The notes: generated by a model not told the origin, from the sequence alone. A stretch of DNA of 55,214 nucleotides from an uncultured bacterium (GCA_947643145.1 CANRVD010000011.1:1-55214), one strand, 5' to 3'. Positions 34,166 through 43,342 are shown, counted from the first letter of the stretch. Program-made: numbers and translations.

Positions 34166-35227
34166 TTAATTTTCCTCATTCTTATCGAAAGCCAAAAAAA
34201 TTCCACTATTCGGATAATAAATCATTGTTCCATCAAGAGAGCGTCCACTCCTTAGCTTTACATAGTAATCATAAGCTGCCTTGGTGACTTCCACTTCCCT
34301 GATATTTGCATCCTCTGAAGAAACATCCAATTTATAATTGTGGTTACGCCTTCTGCCGCGGCGTGTCCTGGTAGTTGTCTCCGTCTGCAAAGGATTGATA
34401 TATGCCTTAATTTCCTTTGGTCCTTCTGCCATATCCCGGCTGATATCTTTCAGGGTATCCGGTGTACCGATAAGCGCCAGGAATCCTGCCAAAGCCAGTG
34501 CTGCCGCAATAGCACCCACCCTTCTTTCCAGTATCCCAAAAAGAAACGTTGCCGCAGCGACTGCAATAATAGAAAGATGACTTCCAAAAGTGATATACAA
34601 AGATGCTATACCAAAATCCAGAAAAAGAAATATATTTGCAAGAAGCAGGGCGCCTAAAATCACCGCATCTAATACCAGCCAAAACGCCGCAGATTTCTTC
34701 TCTGCATGCTGCTTAAATACATCCGTAATCTCCATGGCATCTTCCCGCTTATACGCCAATACGTGCAGGCAGTCCCCCGGCTCCATTCTATCAGGGTTTC
34801 TTCCATAGTTCACGCTTTTATGCTCTTTTATTTCCCCTGTTACCAAATCTTTATAGTCAAAACTAAAATAATCTGTAACAGTTTTGCCATCCTTCTCCTG
34901 CCATATCCGCTTTACCTGTCCGCCCTGCGACTGATAGAGTATTCCCGATTCAATTTCCCTGTATTTTTTTAGTGATGACACCAAAAACACAAGTGCAAGA
35001 AAAACGGCCACAGCACAAAGCACACTGGTTAAAATAAATCCAGAACTCCATCCATCTACATAAATTGCATAAATATCATAGGCCTGCCAGGTTCCAAGAC
35101 CTCCTATGGGCAGAATGCAGACGCATGCCAAAGCGCAAAAAAATACCATCCACTTTCTTTCCTTTTGCACAAACCTTTTATCCTCTTCGGATGCCGGATT
35201 CCAGTTCTCAATCATTTCTTCTTCCAT
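34166..35227 (-). CDS. Multi-pass membrane protein of unknown function
   Basis: A 353-residue protein with about five or six membrane segments (about residues 27-48, 62-84, 181-203, 210-232, 236-256) and a C-terminal soluble tail containing a basic patch (TRRGRRRNHNYK, about 290-301). The segment between the second and third membrane spans (about 85-180) is soluble and contains YRKEDAMEITDVF-like residues. No signal peptide and no recognised domain. Upstream lies a 402-base gap with a large palindromic element. It could sense or modify the envelope; no function is claimed. Confidence 0.65.
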   Translation of the reverse strand: MEEEMIENWNPASEEDKRFVQKERKWMVFFCALACVCILPIGGLGTWQAYDIYAIYVDGWSSGFILTSVLCAVAVFLALVFLVSSLKKYREIESGILYQSQGGQVKRIWQEKDGKTVTDYFSFDYKDLVTGEIKEHKSVNYGRNPDRMEPGDCLHVLAYKREDAMEITDVFKQHAEKKSAAFWLVLDAVILGALLLANIFLFLDFGIASLYITFGSHLSIIAVAAATFLFGILERRVGAIAAALALAGFLALIGTPDTLKDISRDMAEGPKEIKAYINPLQTETTTRTRRGRRRNHNYKLDVSSEDANIREVEVTKAAYDYYVKLRSGRSLDGTMIYYPNSGIFLAFDKNEEN

Positions 35228-35337
35228 TTCCTTTCCAAATTTTCAGACACGCTCTATTGAAAATTTACACTACATATAGATATCGGCTATTGTTACTGTT
35301 TACTCCATAACCTAACGGCTATATTCTTCGCATTACA

Positions 35338-35554
35338 TCACACGGAAATCAATTTTCAGTTATTTTAGAGCATTAGAGCAGGCAGAATAGATATAAATTC
35401 CGCGAAGGCTCTTGAGAGACGTCAGCGCTTAGCGAGATTTTTTCGAGCTTAGCGTCTGTTACGCCTCTCACGAAGCGAAAGCGTGCCGACAAGGGATTTA
35501 TATCTATTCTGCCTGGCAAAGATAAGAAATAACTGGAAATTGATTTCCGTGTCA
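35338..35554. mobile_element. MITE-like palindromic element D with TCA duplication
   Basis: A 211-bp element (35341-35551) bounded by TCA on both sides. The ends CACGGAAATCAATTT are inverted copies over 25 bases with one mismatch; a second inverted pair, GGCAGAATAGATATAAAT, is identical at 35382-35399 and 35496-35513. The inner part contains several short hairpins. It has no coding capacity and is unrelated at its ends to the CTAG-flanked elements. Confidence 0.75.
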
Positions 35555-35563
35555 TCTGAAAAC

Positions 35564-35592
35564 TTTACATTCCCAAAGGCATCTGTTATATT
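35564..35592 (+). promoter_or_regulatory. Promoter of the DUF624 membrane protein gene
   Basis: -35 TTTACA (35564-35569), 17-base spacer, -10 TATATT (35587-35592). It starts only ten bases after the edge of palindromic element D. Confidence 0.7.
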
Positions 35593-35629
35593 AAAAACAG
35601 CATAAAACACCCCAAGGAGGAAAGCCAAA

Positions 35630-36250
35630 ATGAACCTTTTTCACCCTGACAACCCAGTCATGCGCATTCTATCCCGTCTATTTGACCTAATATTGTTGAA
35701 TCTTCTTTTTATTTTCACCTGCATTCCTGTCATTACAATTGGTACATCACTTTCTGCCATGTATCACGTCCTATTTAAAATTATTGATAAAAAGGACCCG
35801 TATATTTTTAAAAGCTACCTGAAAGCATTCAGGGAAAACCTGAAACCGGCAACCCTGCTCTGGGTTTCAACCGCACTTGCCGGACTGGGTATCAACTTTG
35901 CCTTGTCTGCGGTTTACAGCACAAAAGCACAAAATGTTGATTTTCTTCAAATTCCTATATGGATATTTACTTTTATCACTGCAGCAACAGCCGTATATGC
36001 ATTTCCACTCCTGTCCCGCTATCAAATCGGAATCGTTCCGCTTATAAAAAATGCATTCATCCTAAGCATTACCAATATCCCTGCTACTGTCATCATCATG
36101 GTTTTTCCACTGGGTATTTCTTATATTGCTTTTGCGGCCGGACTCAATATGGCTGTCGTATGCTGTATCATATCCACTATCGGATGCTCAGGCATCCTAT
36201 ACCTTATCTCCTATGTCCTGTTCCAAATATTCAAAAAATACGAAGATTAA
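35630..36250 (+). CDS. YesL/DUF624 family membrane protein
   Basis: A 206-residue protein with about five membrane segments and the family's opening NLFHPDNPVMRILSRLFDLI. DUF624 proteins such as Bacillus YesL occur next to carbohydrate ABC importers, and here a sugar importer operon converges on it. The exact function is unknown, perhaps assisting transport. AAGGAGG lies nine bases before the ATG. A copy of repeat family A begins 25 bases after the stop. Confidence 0.85.
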   Translation: MNLFHPDNPVMRILSRLFDLILLNLLFIFTCIPVITIGTSLSAMYHVLFKIIDKKDPYIFKSYLKAFRENLKPATLLWVSTALAGLGINFALSAVYSTKAQNVDFLQIPIWIFTFITAATAVYAFPLLSRYQIGIVPLIKNAFILSITNIPATVIIMVFPLGISYIAFAAGLNMAVVCCIISTIGCSGILYLISYVLFQIFKKYED

Positions 36251-36274
36251 AAAGGAACTTTCCTGTAACCAAAA

Positions 36275-36389
36275 AGGTTTGAAGTTCCACTATCGCATGA
36301 AAGAACCATGCTAAGTGGAACTATGTCAAACCTAAGAAGAACGCAAAACCAGCGTTCTTCACATCGAATATCCGAGCAGTTTCCTATAA
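36275..36389 (+). repeat. Intergenic hairpin repeat family A, most complete copy
   Basis: AGGTTTGAAGTTCCACT (36275-36291) pairs with AGTGGAACT and TCAAACCT (36314-36333), enclosing GCATGAAAGAACCATGC. A second hairpin, GAACGC-AAAACCA-GCGTTC, follows, then the tail ATCCGAGCAGTTTCCTATAA. It lies between convergent genes. Confidence 0.8.
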
Positions 36390-36394
36390 AGGAA

Positions 36395-36448
36395 AAAGGC
36401 TCCCATAGCCGCCCTTCCGAAAAAGGACTTATAACTATGGCAGCCTTT
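36395..36448 (-). terminator. Terminator of the sugar ABC operon
   Basis: Minus strand: AAAGGCTGCCATAG pairs with CTATGGGAGCCTTT, followed by TTCC after a run of T, about 15 bases past the permease stop. An inner hairpin is also possible. Confidence 0.7.
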
Positions 36449-36463
36449 AAACAGGTAACAATG

Positions 36464-37315
36464 CTACTCTTTCACGCCCCCCAGTGTAACACCTGCAATG
36501 ATATACTTAGAAAGGAAAAGGTATACAATAATAATCGGTATGATTGCTACTGTAATCATCATATAGATTTTCCCCATATCAAAATTCATGTAATCTGCGC
36601 TTCGAAGGGTTGCAACCAGAATAGGCACAGTCATTTTATCTTTTGACTGGATAACCAGGGCTGGAACAAAATAATTATTCCATGAACTAACAAATGTAAA
36701 AATTGCCTGTACTGCAATTGCCGGCTTCATAATCGGAAGCCCAATCTGGTTAAAAGTCCGAAACTCCCCGGAGCCATCAATACGTGCCGCTTCCACTAAT
36801 GACATAGGAAGTGACGACTGCAGATAACTGTACATGAAGTAAAATACAGCCGGTGATGCAATCGACGGAATAATCAGCGGAAGTAAAGAGTCATACATTC
36901 CCATATTAGTAACCAGCCGTAAAAATCCCATTGCCGTAACCTGTGTCGGCATTACAAGGATAGCCATGATAAAAGTAAAGGCAGCCTTTTTAAACTTAAA
37001 ATCATAGACAAACAAACCATACGCTGTTAAAGATGAAAAATAAGTACATATTGCTGCAGAACATCCGGAAACAATCAAACTATTTACAATTCCCCTGACC
37101 ATCGGAAACGTTCCATCGTTCGCAACATTCAGAAAGTTTTTTAATAAATTTTTCCCCGGCAGTGCCGAAAATCCCTTCTGCAATTCTGCATGCGAATGTG
37201 TTGCATTTATGAACAGGATATAGAAGAAAAACAGGCACAGAAACGACAGGAATATAAGTACCAGATGGGCAAAAATACTCATTCCCCTACTTTTCCATTT
37301 TGATTTCCTCATCAT
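36464..37315 (-). CDS. Carbohydrate ABC transporter permease (MalG/UgpE type)
   Basis: A 283-residue inner-membrane permease with six membrane segments and the EAA loop EAARIDGSGEFRTFNQIGLP (about residues 180-199), which docks on the ATPase. It is the third gene of the operon binding protein, MalF-type permease, MalG-type permease. No ATPase is encoded here, so the importer probably uses a shared MsmK-like ATPase elsewhere. Its start overlaps the stop of the upstream permease by four bases. Confidence 0.93.
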   Translation of the reverse strand: MMRKSKWKSRGMSIFAHLVLIFLSFLCLFFFYILFINATHSHAELQKGFSALPGKNLLKNFLNVANDGTFPMVRGIVNSLIVSGCSAAICTYFSSLTAYGLFVYDFKFKKAAFTFIMAILVMPTQVTAMGFLRLVTNMGMYDSLLPLIIPSIASPAVFYFMYSYLQSSLPMSLVEAARIDGSGEFRTFNQIGLPIMKPAIAVQAIFTFVSSWNNYFVPALVIQSKDKMTVPILVATLRSADYMNFDMGKIYMMITVAIIPIIIVYLFLSKYIIAGVTLGGVKE

Positions 37316-38274
37316 ACCTTATTCCTCCTTTCTCTTTTTGCCTTTTTTGCAGCAGCCTTTGAGCCATCCGGGTCATCGTTATTTGTTATCCTATATGTTA
37401 TAAAGCACAAAATACTGCTGACAATGAACAGATAAACAGACAATGAACCTGCCATACCATAGTTTTTACTCTTCAAATGACTGTTCAAAAACATAATCAA
37501 AGTCATGGAAGTACGGTCCGGCGCACCCTGTCCGTCCGTCAGAATCTGCGGAACATCAAACATCTGAAGACCGCCAATAATGGAAGTAATCAGCGTATAT
37601 GCAAGGATTGGACGTATCAGCGGAAGCGTAATATAAAAGAATCTCTGCAGACCACCACAGCCGTCAATCTCGGATGCTTCAAATATATCCGGGCTGATGC
37701 CCATAATCGCTGCCATCAGCATAATTGTCGTATTCCCAAACCACATCAAAAAGTTCATAAGGCCAACTAATGACCTGGTTCCAAATACAGAGCCAAGAAA
37801 ATCAATCGGCTGCTTAATCCAGCCAAAAGCCGTTAAAATGGAATTAATCGGTCCATTTGTTGAAAACATGGTAAAAAACAGCATTGCAAATGCAGATGCC
37901 ATAATCAGGTTTGGCAGGTATATCACCACTTTGAAAAACTGCTTTCCACGGATTTTCAGACGGGCATCTACAAACCATGAGGCAAGCACCAGTGCTATCA
38001 CAATCTGCGGAATAAATCCTATCATCCATAAAATAAAAGTATTTCCCGCATATTTAAACATATCTGATTTTAACAGGCTGATATAGTTTGCCAGCCCAAT
38101 AAAATTCGGCCCGATTTCTTTGATTCCTGAACGATAGTATTCATAAAAGCTGTACCTGATAGTATCCGCTAAAGGAATAAAAGAAAAGATAAAAAAACTA
38201 ATAAAAAACGGAAGAATAAATATGTATCCCCACTTCGAGTAATTAATCTTTTTACGTTTCTCTCCCATAACCAT
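37312..38274 (-). CDS. Carbohydrate ABC transporter permease (MalF/UgpA type)
   Basis: A 320-residue permease with six membrane segments, an N-terminal segment of the UgpA type (YIFILPFFISFFIFSFIPL) and the EAA loop EASEIDGCGGLQRFFYITLP (about residues 206-225). The start is taken at the ATG with AAAGGA five bases upstream; an ATG two codons on is possible. It partners with the downstream MalG-type permease and the upstream lipoprotein to import a sugar or oligosaccharide. Confidence 0.93.
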   Translation of the reverse strand: MVMGEKRKKINYSKWGYIFILPFFISFFIFSFIPLADTIRYSFYEYYRSGIKEIGPNFIGLANYISLLKSDMFKYAGNTFILWMIGFIPQIVIALVLASWFVDARLKIRGKQFFKVVIYLPNLIMASAFAMLFFTMFSTNGPINSILTAFGWIKQPIDFLGSVFGTRSLVGLMNFLMWFGNTTIMLMAAIMGISPDIFEASEIDGCGGLQRFFYITLPLIRPILAYTLITSIIGGLQMFDVPQILTDGQGAPDRTSMTLIMFLNSHLKSKNYGMAGSLSVYLFIVSSILCFITYRITNNDDPDGSKAAAKKAKRERRNKV

Positions 38275-38338
38275 CAATCCTTTCCTAACTAACGGTTTGC
38301 AGCACACCTGCCGTACTGCAAACCGCAAACGTCAACTA

Positions 38339-39706
38339 TTATTCCGGCCACTGAATCTCTGTAATATCCGGATAACGTTCAATAACTGCTGTTTCAAAAT
38401 TTGACTTTGCCTTTTCAAAATCAACTTTGCCCTGAAAATAATCACTAAAGGCATTCTGAAGCAGTTCAACACATCCCTGGTCATAAGCAGACAACGGCGC
38501 TATCTGGATTCTCTCGGCCACAGGGGCAAAATATTCAAATGTATTCTGTCCCCCAAGGAAATCAGAAGCGTAAGTAGCAGAATCCTTTGCTGCCTCCCTC
38601 ATTCCACTTACGGTATTTGTATAATCCAAATAATCCTTGGAAATCTTTAACAGGTTATCTTTATTACCGGTTACTGCCATAATAATATCTTTTACATGCT
38701 TTGGATTATCTGTGCCCCTGCATGCAATCACATAAGAACCTCCCCAATTATATTCCTGCGGCGGATTTGTAACAGCCCATGCACCATCAGCGCCATCCCA
38801 GTTTGGTTTCAAGGTAAAATCAATCCCCCATGCCGGGAACAGGAATGCAAATACCTTAGACTTTGAACCCATTGATTTATTCCAGTCATCGTTCCACTGC
38901 CCCTTTACAGTCTTATCAAAATATCCGGCATCCTTCCACTCTTTTGAATCTTTAATCCAATCCATAATCTTTTTGTCAACCTTGATGACAGTCTCACCCT
39001 GTGTAACCCACGGCTGTGAAATACTGTTACCATATAAACGGAATGTATCTGCATAGGAAGCAAATGCACAGTACCCCTTTGACTTTAATTCCTCCGCCGT
39101 TTCTTTCATTACTTTCCAGTCTTTTACCTTTTCACCAATTTTTACCGGGTCATCTGTACCAAATACCTCTTTTGCGATGTCACGGCGATATACCAGAAGC
39201 CCCGGACAGCACTGCCACGTAGAAGCCCTTTGATTGCCGCTTGCATCCGAAGCAGTAATTTTTGTAAAATCATACTGGTCAGCCAAATCCTCACCCGGAT
39301 TAATTCCAAGCTCTGTAAGCGGAATGGCAACATCTGCCTCCTCATCTGTATACTTAAATACATAATCCGTCTCCGCCAGGAACATATCAATCTTGTCATC
39401 TGCTGCCGCGTCTGCCTGATTCCGCAGGGCCTGGTCCAGCTTTTCCTGATATACTCCATCCTTGTTTGGATTGATAATCCAGTGGATTTCCGTCCCATCC
39501 TTGGAAACTTTATCCACCTCTGGGTATACTGCATTGACGCGCTTAAAAAATTCATCATTCCAGCCGTAGATGTTGATAACTTTTCCTTCCTCTGCATTAT
39601 CCGTACCTTTCTTGGAATCGTCAGAATCTTTTCCTGCACCACAGCCTGACAAAACGCTGACCAACATGGCGGATACCAGCGCCATACTAAGTAACCTTTT
39701 TCTCAT
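38339..39706 (-). CDS. Extracellular sugar-binding lipoprotein of an ABC importer
   Basis: A 455-residue family 1 solute-binding protein. A lipoprotein signal peptide ends in the lipobox LSGCGAG (Cys about residue 22), followed by an acidic, low-complexity linker and a two-lobe binding domain with INIYGWNDEF near its start. It delivers substrate to the two permeases downstream. Adjacent GH94 phosphorylases suggest beta-linked gluco-oligosaccharides. A strong AGGAGG ribosome site precedes the ATG. A sequence shared with the AraC promoter lies 106-127 bases upstream. Confidence 0.92.
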   Translation of the reverse strand: MRKRLLSMALVSAMLVSVLSGCGAGKDSDDSKKGTDNAEEGKVINIYGWNDEFFKRVNAVYPEVDKVSKDGTEIHWIINPNKDGVYQEKLDQALRNQADAAADDKIDMFLAETDYVFKYTDEEADVAIPLTELGINPGEDLADQYDFTKITASDASGNQRASTWQCCPGLLVYRRDIAKEVFGTDDPVKIGEKVKDWKVMKETAEELKSKGYCAFASYADTFRLYGNSISQPWVTQGETVIKVDKKIMDWIKDSKEWKDAGYFDKTVKGQWNDDWNKSMGSKSKVFAFLFPAWGIDFTLKPNWDGADGAWAVTNPPQEYNWGGSYVIACRGTDNPKHVKDIIMAVTGNKDNLLKISKDYLDYTNTVSGMREAAKDSATYASDFLGGQNTFEYFAPVAERIQIAPLSAYDQGCVELLQNAFSDYFQGKVDFEKAKSNFETAVIERYPDITEIQWPE

Positions 39707-39811
39707 ATCTTTTACCTCCTATGTTAAAATAATGTTATGATTTCAAAACTTGAAATTCCCTTTGATTTAAATATACTATACACCTTTTTAAAATATAAAC
39801 ATACAATATTG

Positions 39812-39833
39812 TTTACAATAATATCAAATTCAT
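39812..39833. promoter_or_regulatory. Candidate AraC operator before the sugar importer operon
   Basis: This 22-base sequence contains AATATCAAATTCAT and matches the araC upstream site (42503-42524) at 20 of 22 bases. It lies 106-127 bases before the importer operon start and overlaps an ACAATATTGT dyad on its left. Confidence 0.5.
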
Positions 39834-39842
39834 TACATCACT

Positions 39843-42257
39843 TTACGACATAATCAATTTAATTTCTGTATTCTCCTTCAGCAACTCTGCCGGAATATAG
39901 TTATCTTCCATTTCCGTTCCATCCACAACCAGCTTCCTGCAGCCTGATTCTGCATGTCCCGGATTGCAGACTTCAATATGTAAATGCTTCCCCCTAAAAT
40001 CTTTGTCGATTTCCAAAGTCTCCCACTCCTTTGGAATGGAAGGCGCAATACGAAGCCCGCCAAAATCCGGACGCATTCCCAGTATCCCCTCAACACAGCC
40101 CACCATCACTGTAGACGCCGTACCGGTAAGCCAATGAACATGGGAACGCCCAAAATGTTCACTGTCTTTCCCTTCTGTAAACTGTCCATAACAGTACGGC
40201 TCTAGTTTACGGATTTCCGCCCTGTCATTTTGCGCCGCAGGTGCATTTTCCATAAAATACGCAAAAGCACGTTCCCCATGGCCACGTAATGCCTCCGCCA
40301 GAATAATCCAGCCCTGTGACTGTGAAAAAATTCCGGCATTTTCTTTTGTTCCTGCATTATAAATAACCGCAAGCGCTCCATCAAAAGCATGGCTGTGATA
40401 AGGCGGATCCATTAAAAGAACGCCATACTCCGTATTCAGCCTCTGATATACCATATCTAATGCCGCCTCAGCCTGTTCCTCCGTTGCAAGCCCGCTAATC
40501 ACTGCCCAGCTCTGAGGGTTCAGCCACATATTTGCCTCTGCATTCGTACTTTTCCCAATAACTTCCCCCCTTTCTGTAAATCCACGGATAAACCGGTCTC
40601 CATCCCAGCAAAGTTCCTGTATGGTTTTCAAAAATTCATCCTGCACTTTTACCAGATATCTGATATAATCCGTATCTTCCTTATATTCCGCAATTTTCTT
40701 TAAGACTGTTAACGCAAGGTAGAACTGGAATGCCACAAAAGAAGACTCCCCATTCTTCCCAAGCCTTAAACAGTCATTCCAGTCTGCATATAATCCGGCA
40801 GGCATTCCATGGATTCCCAGATGGTCCATGGAAAATCCAATAGCACGTTTTAAATGTTCATAAACCGTACCTTCCCCCTTGTTTGCAAAAGGAATAACTT
40901 CATCCACAAAAGAAAGATTGCCTGACTCAGAAATATACTTGTAAACCGTTGGAAAAAGCCATAATGCATCATCTGCCCGGTATGCCGGGTGCCCGGTTTC
41001 CTTCACATAGGATGCATCATCCGGTGTGTCTTCGTGCCCCGGATGATGCGTAAATTTTACAAGCGGAAGGCCGCCCCCGTTATCAACCTGTGCCGAAAGC
41101 ATAAAACGAATCTTCTCAACCGCCATTTCCGGTGCCAAGTGGATAATTCCCTGAATATCCTGCACTGTATCCCGGTATCCATATCCATTGCGTAACCCAC
41201 AGTATATAAACGAAGCTGCACGCGACCAGATAAATGTCATAAAACAGTTATAGGCATTCCATGTATTAATCATGGTATTAAATTCCTTGCTTGGCGTCTT
41301 TACCTGAAAATGCGAAAGCTTTCCATGCCAATAGGAAACCAGTTCACCAAACTCCTGCCTGCAGGTTTCCCCTGCATCTTCATACCGCTTTAATATAGCC
41401 CCGGCTTCCACAGAGTTTTTCATCCCCAGAACAAACACAATATTTTTTGTCTCCCCCGGCGCCAGCGTAATGACAGCCGATATAGCCCCACATCCATTTT
41501 CATTATAACTAAGCGCCCCGTCTAACTCCCCATTTTCCACTCCCATGGGATTTCCATATCCATGGTACCTTCCCAAAAAATTTTCCTTATCCCCACAATA
41601 GGAAGATACCTCTGTCCCTGCAAGCCCAAAGAAGCGTTCGATGACCGCCTTACTATCTACCTCCTCCCCTTCTCCTAAATCAGCCAGGTTTCCATGAATC
41701 ATTTGACAAATTCTATTGCCGCAGAACAAAGTCCTTGTAATAAACTGCGAATACTGTAAATTGACCTGGTCCTGCTCATAATTATTATGATTCGTAAACT
41801 CCGCATATCCTGTTACTGTTAAACTCCTTACCGATTCAGACTGGTTGGTAAGGCACAGGCTCCAAACCTCATATGCCTTATCAAGCGGTACATAGTACAA
41901 TGCCTCCGAGTGGATATTCCCATAATCTGTAAGCATCTTTGTATATCCCATACCATGACGGCACTCATTTTTGTATTCCCTTAAATCTTTTCCAACCGGC
42001 TGCCAGGAAGCAGACCAGTAATCCCTGCTATCATTGTCACGGATATACATATAGCGTCCCGGCTGGTCAAAACCATTAAAGACATAGCGCAAAATCCTGC
42101 CATTTGCACCGGATTCTGCAAAACTATAGCCGCCTGCATTATTAGAAATAATCGCGCCATATCTTGGGGAACCAAGATAATTTACCCATGGGGCAGGCGT
42201 ATCCGGCCGTTCAATAACATATTCCCGTTTCTCATCATCAAAATAACCATATTTCAT
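39843..42257 (-). CDS. GH94 glycoside phosphorylase, cellobiose-phosphorylase-like
   Basis: An 804-residue cytoplasmic inverting phosphorylase of family GH94. The catalytic aspartate lies in YADWNDCLRLGKNGES (about residues 485-500), and RNGYGYRDTVQDIQGI and the phosphate-site segment near the C-terminus are visible. Length and DWNDC context resemble cellobiose phosphorylase, which yields glucose 1-phosphate and glucose and saves ATP. Chitobiose or cellobionic-acid phosphorylases cannot be excluded. It sits upstream of the sugar importer operon in the same direction. Confidence 0.88.
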   Translation of the reverse strand: MKYGYFDDEKREYVIERPDTPAPWVNYLGSPRYGAIISNNAGGYSFAESGANGRILRYVFNGFDQPGRYMYIRDNDSRDYWSASWQPVGKDLREYKNECRHGMGYTKMLTDYGNIHSEALYYVPLDKAYEVWSLCLTNQSESVRSLTVTGYAEFTNHNNYEQDQVNLQYSQFITRTLFCGNRICQMIHGNLADLGEGEEVDSKAVIERFFGLAGTEVSSYCGDKENFLGRYHGYGNPMGVENGELDGALSYNENGCGAISAVITLAPGETKNIVFVLGMKNSVEAGAILKRYEDAGETCRQEFGELVSYWHGKLSHFQVKTPSKEFNTMINTWNAYNCFMTFIWSRAASFIYCGLRNGYGYRDTVQDIQGIIHLAPEMAVEKIRFMLSAQVDNGGGLPLVKFTHHPGHEDTPDDASYVKETGHPAYRADDALWLFPTVYKYISESGNLSFVDEVIPFANKGEGTVYEHLKRAIGFSMDHLGIHGMPAGLYADWNDCLRLGKNGESSFVAFQFYLALTVLKKIAEYKEDTDYIRYLVKVQDEFLKTIQELCWDGDRFIRGFTERGEVIGKSTNAEANMWLNPQSWAVISGLATEEQAEAALDMVYQRLNTEYGVLLMDPPYHSHAFDGALAVIYNAGTKENAGIFSQSQGWIILAEALRGHGERAFAYFMENAPAAQNDRAEIRKLEPYCYGQFTEGKDSEHFGRSHVHWLTGTASTVMVGCVEGILGMRPDFGGLRIAPSIPKEWETLEIDKDFRGKHLHIEVCNPGHAESGCRKLVVDGTEMEDNYIPAELLKENTEIKLIMS

Positions 42258-42584
42258 ATCTGCTAATGTTCCTTTCCCCGCATAAAATCTATTTGAAAAG
42301 TAACATCATAAGTTACTTTTCACACCCCTGCCAGATTCGAGAATTTTTGACAGGGTTTTTGTCAAAAATCCGAGTTTAGCAGCGCCATTTTACACGATTT
42401 TTGCAAAATGTGTGCATTCAGCGTTGCAAACGCTGCTGTTACTGGTCACGAAGTGAACAGTAACCATCATAAGCTTTCCCTTGTCCAAAATATACAAAAT
42501 AGTATACAAAAATATCAAATTCATGATATAATATGTACAAAAAGCAAACCATAGATTGCTACCAACCAGAAAGGAAGATACAAT
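42258..42584. other. Hairpin-rich gap between GH94 and AraC genes
   Basis: Divergent promoter region. Four inverted repeats: GAAAAGTAAC with GTTACTTTTC (42295-42321), ATTTTTGACA with TGTCAAAAAT (about 42341-42370), CAGCGTTGCAAACGCTG (42419-42435) and GTTACTGGTCAC with GTGAACAGTAAC (42438-42464). The right 90 bases hold the araC promoter with a TATAAT box (42527-42532) and repeated TATACAAAA sequences. Confidence 0.65.
42503..42530. promoter_or_regulatory. Candidate AraC operator at its own promoter
   Basis: TATACAAAAATATCAAATTC (42503 on) continuing to ATGATATA overlaps the -10 box TATAAT (42527-42532). It is shared with 39812-39833 and 49337-49359. An extra TATACAAAAT lies just upstream (42491-42500). 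Binding here would repress araC itself. Confidence 0.5.
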
Positions 42585-43322
42585 ATGAGTTTACAGAAAG
42601 AATGGTTTCAATCAGAATTTAACAAAGAATATGAACCGCCCCATCGTTCTCTGGAGGAAGAATATTCTTTCTATGAAGCAGTCAGCTCTGGCAATATGGC
42701 TTATGTACAGGAAAATTGCAAAGAAAATATGTTTATCAATCCAGAAGGAATGGGAATCCTTTCTACCAATCCTTTAACGAATATCCGGTATCATTTTATT
42801 GTGACTGTTGCAATGATTACCAGGCGCTGCGTGGAAGCCGGCATGGAATTAGAGCAGGCATACCGCCTGAGTGATTTCTATATCTTAAAAATGGACTCCT
42901 GTAACTCTATCCAGTCCATTTCCCAGCTTCATAATGATATGGCCCTTGATTTTACCGGAAAAATGCTATTGTTAAAAAAGAGTTCTGTCATTTCAAAATC
43001 AATTATCCGCTGTATGGATTTTGTGTATAACCATCTAAACAGCAGAATTACCATAAAAGAACTAGCCGATTATACCAAACTCTCTCCCAGTTATCTTTCC
43101 AGGCTTTTCAAGAAAGAACTTGGAATTTCAATTAGTGACTATATCGCCGAAAAGAAAATAGAAAAAGCCAAAAATTTACTGAAATACTCCGACTGCACGT
43201 TTATTGAAATTGCCAACTACCTTGCCTTTTCTTCCCAGAGCCACTTCATTCAGACTTTTAAAAAAGCAGTCGGATTAACCCCTAAAAAATATCGTGACCA
43301 GTATTACCGCACCTCCTGGTAA
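42585..43322 (+). CDS. AraC-family transcriptional regulator
   Basis: A 245-residue regulator with the two C-terminal helix-turn-helix motifs of AraC/XylS (about residues 150-240: ITIKELADYTKLSPSYLSRL, FKKELGISISDYI, and EIANYLAFSSQSHFIQTFKK). The N-terminal 140 residues are helical rather than a cupin, and are related to the sensor-like part of some Lachnospiraceae YesN-like proteins. It lies between the two GH94 genes and is the likely activator of the sugar locus. AAAGGAAG precedes the ATG. Confidence 0.93.
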   Translation: MSLQKEWFQSEFNKEYEPPHRSLEEEYSFYEAVSSGNMAYVQENCKENMFINPEGMGILSTNPLTNIRYHFIVTVAMITRRCVEAGMELEQAYRLSDFYILKMDSCNSIQSISQLHNDMALDFTGKMLLLKKSSVISKSIIRCMDFVYNHLNSRITIKELADYTKLSPSYLSRLFKKELGISISDYIAEKKIEKAKNLLKYSDCTFIEIANYLAFSSQSHFIQTFKKAVGLTPKKYRDQYYRTSW

Positions 43323-43342
43323 TTATAAACAATCCCAAGAAA

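Larger units (their letters stand above)
35228..35629. other. Gap holding a large palindromic element and the yesL promoter
   Basis: The left 110 bases hold the upstream region of the membrane protein gene at 34166. The middle is the 211-bp palindromic element D (35341-35551). The right end holds a clear plus-strand promoter for the DUF624 gene. The 60-residue minus-strand frame at 35373-35555 is only the palindrome being translated. Confidence 0.7.

Noticed and set aside
35373..35555. 60-residue minus-strand frame in element D
   Set aside because: It coincides with the palindrome and has no ribosome site or similarity.
36464..39706. Complete sugar ABC importer including ATPase
   Set aside because: Binding protein and two permeases are present, but no ATPase gene lies in the locus; a shared ATPase elsewhere is likely.
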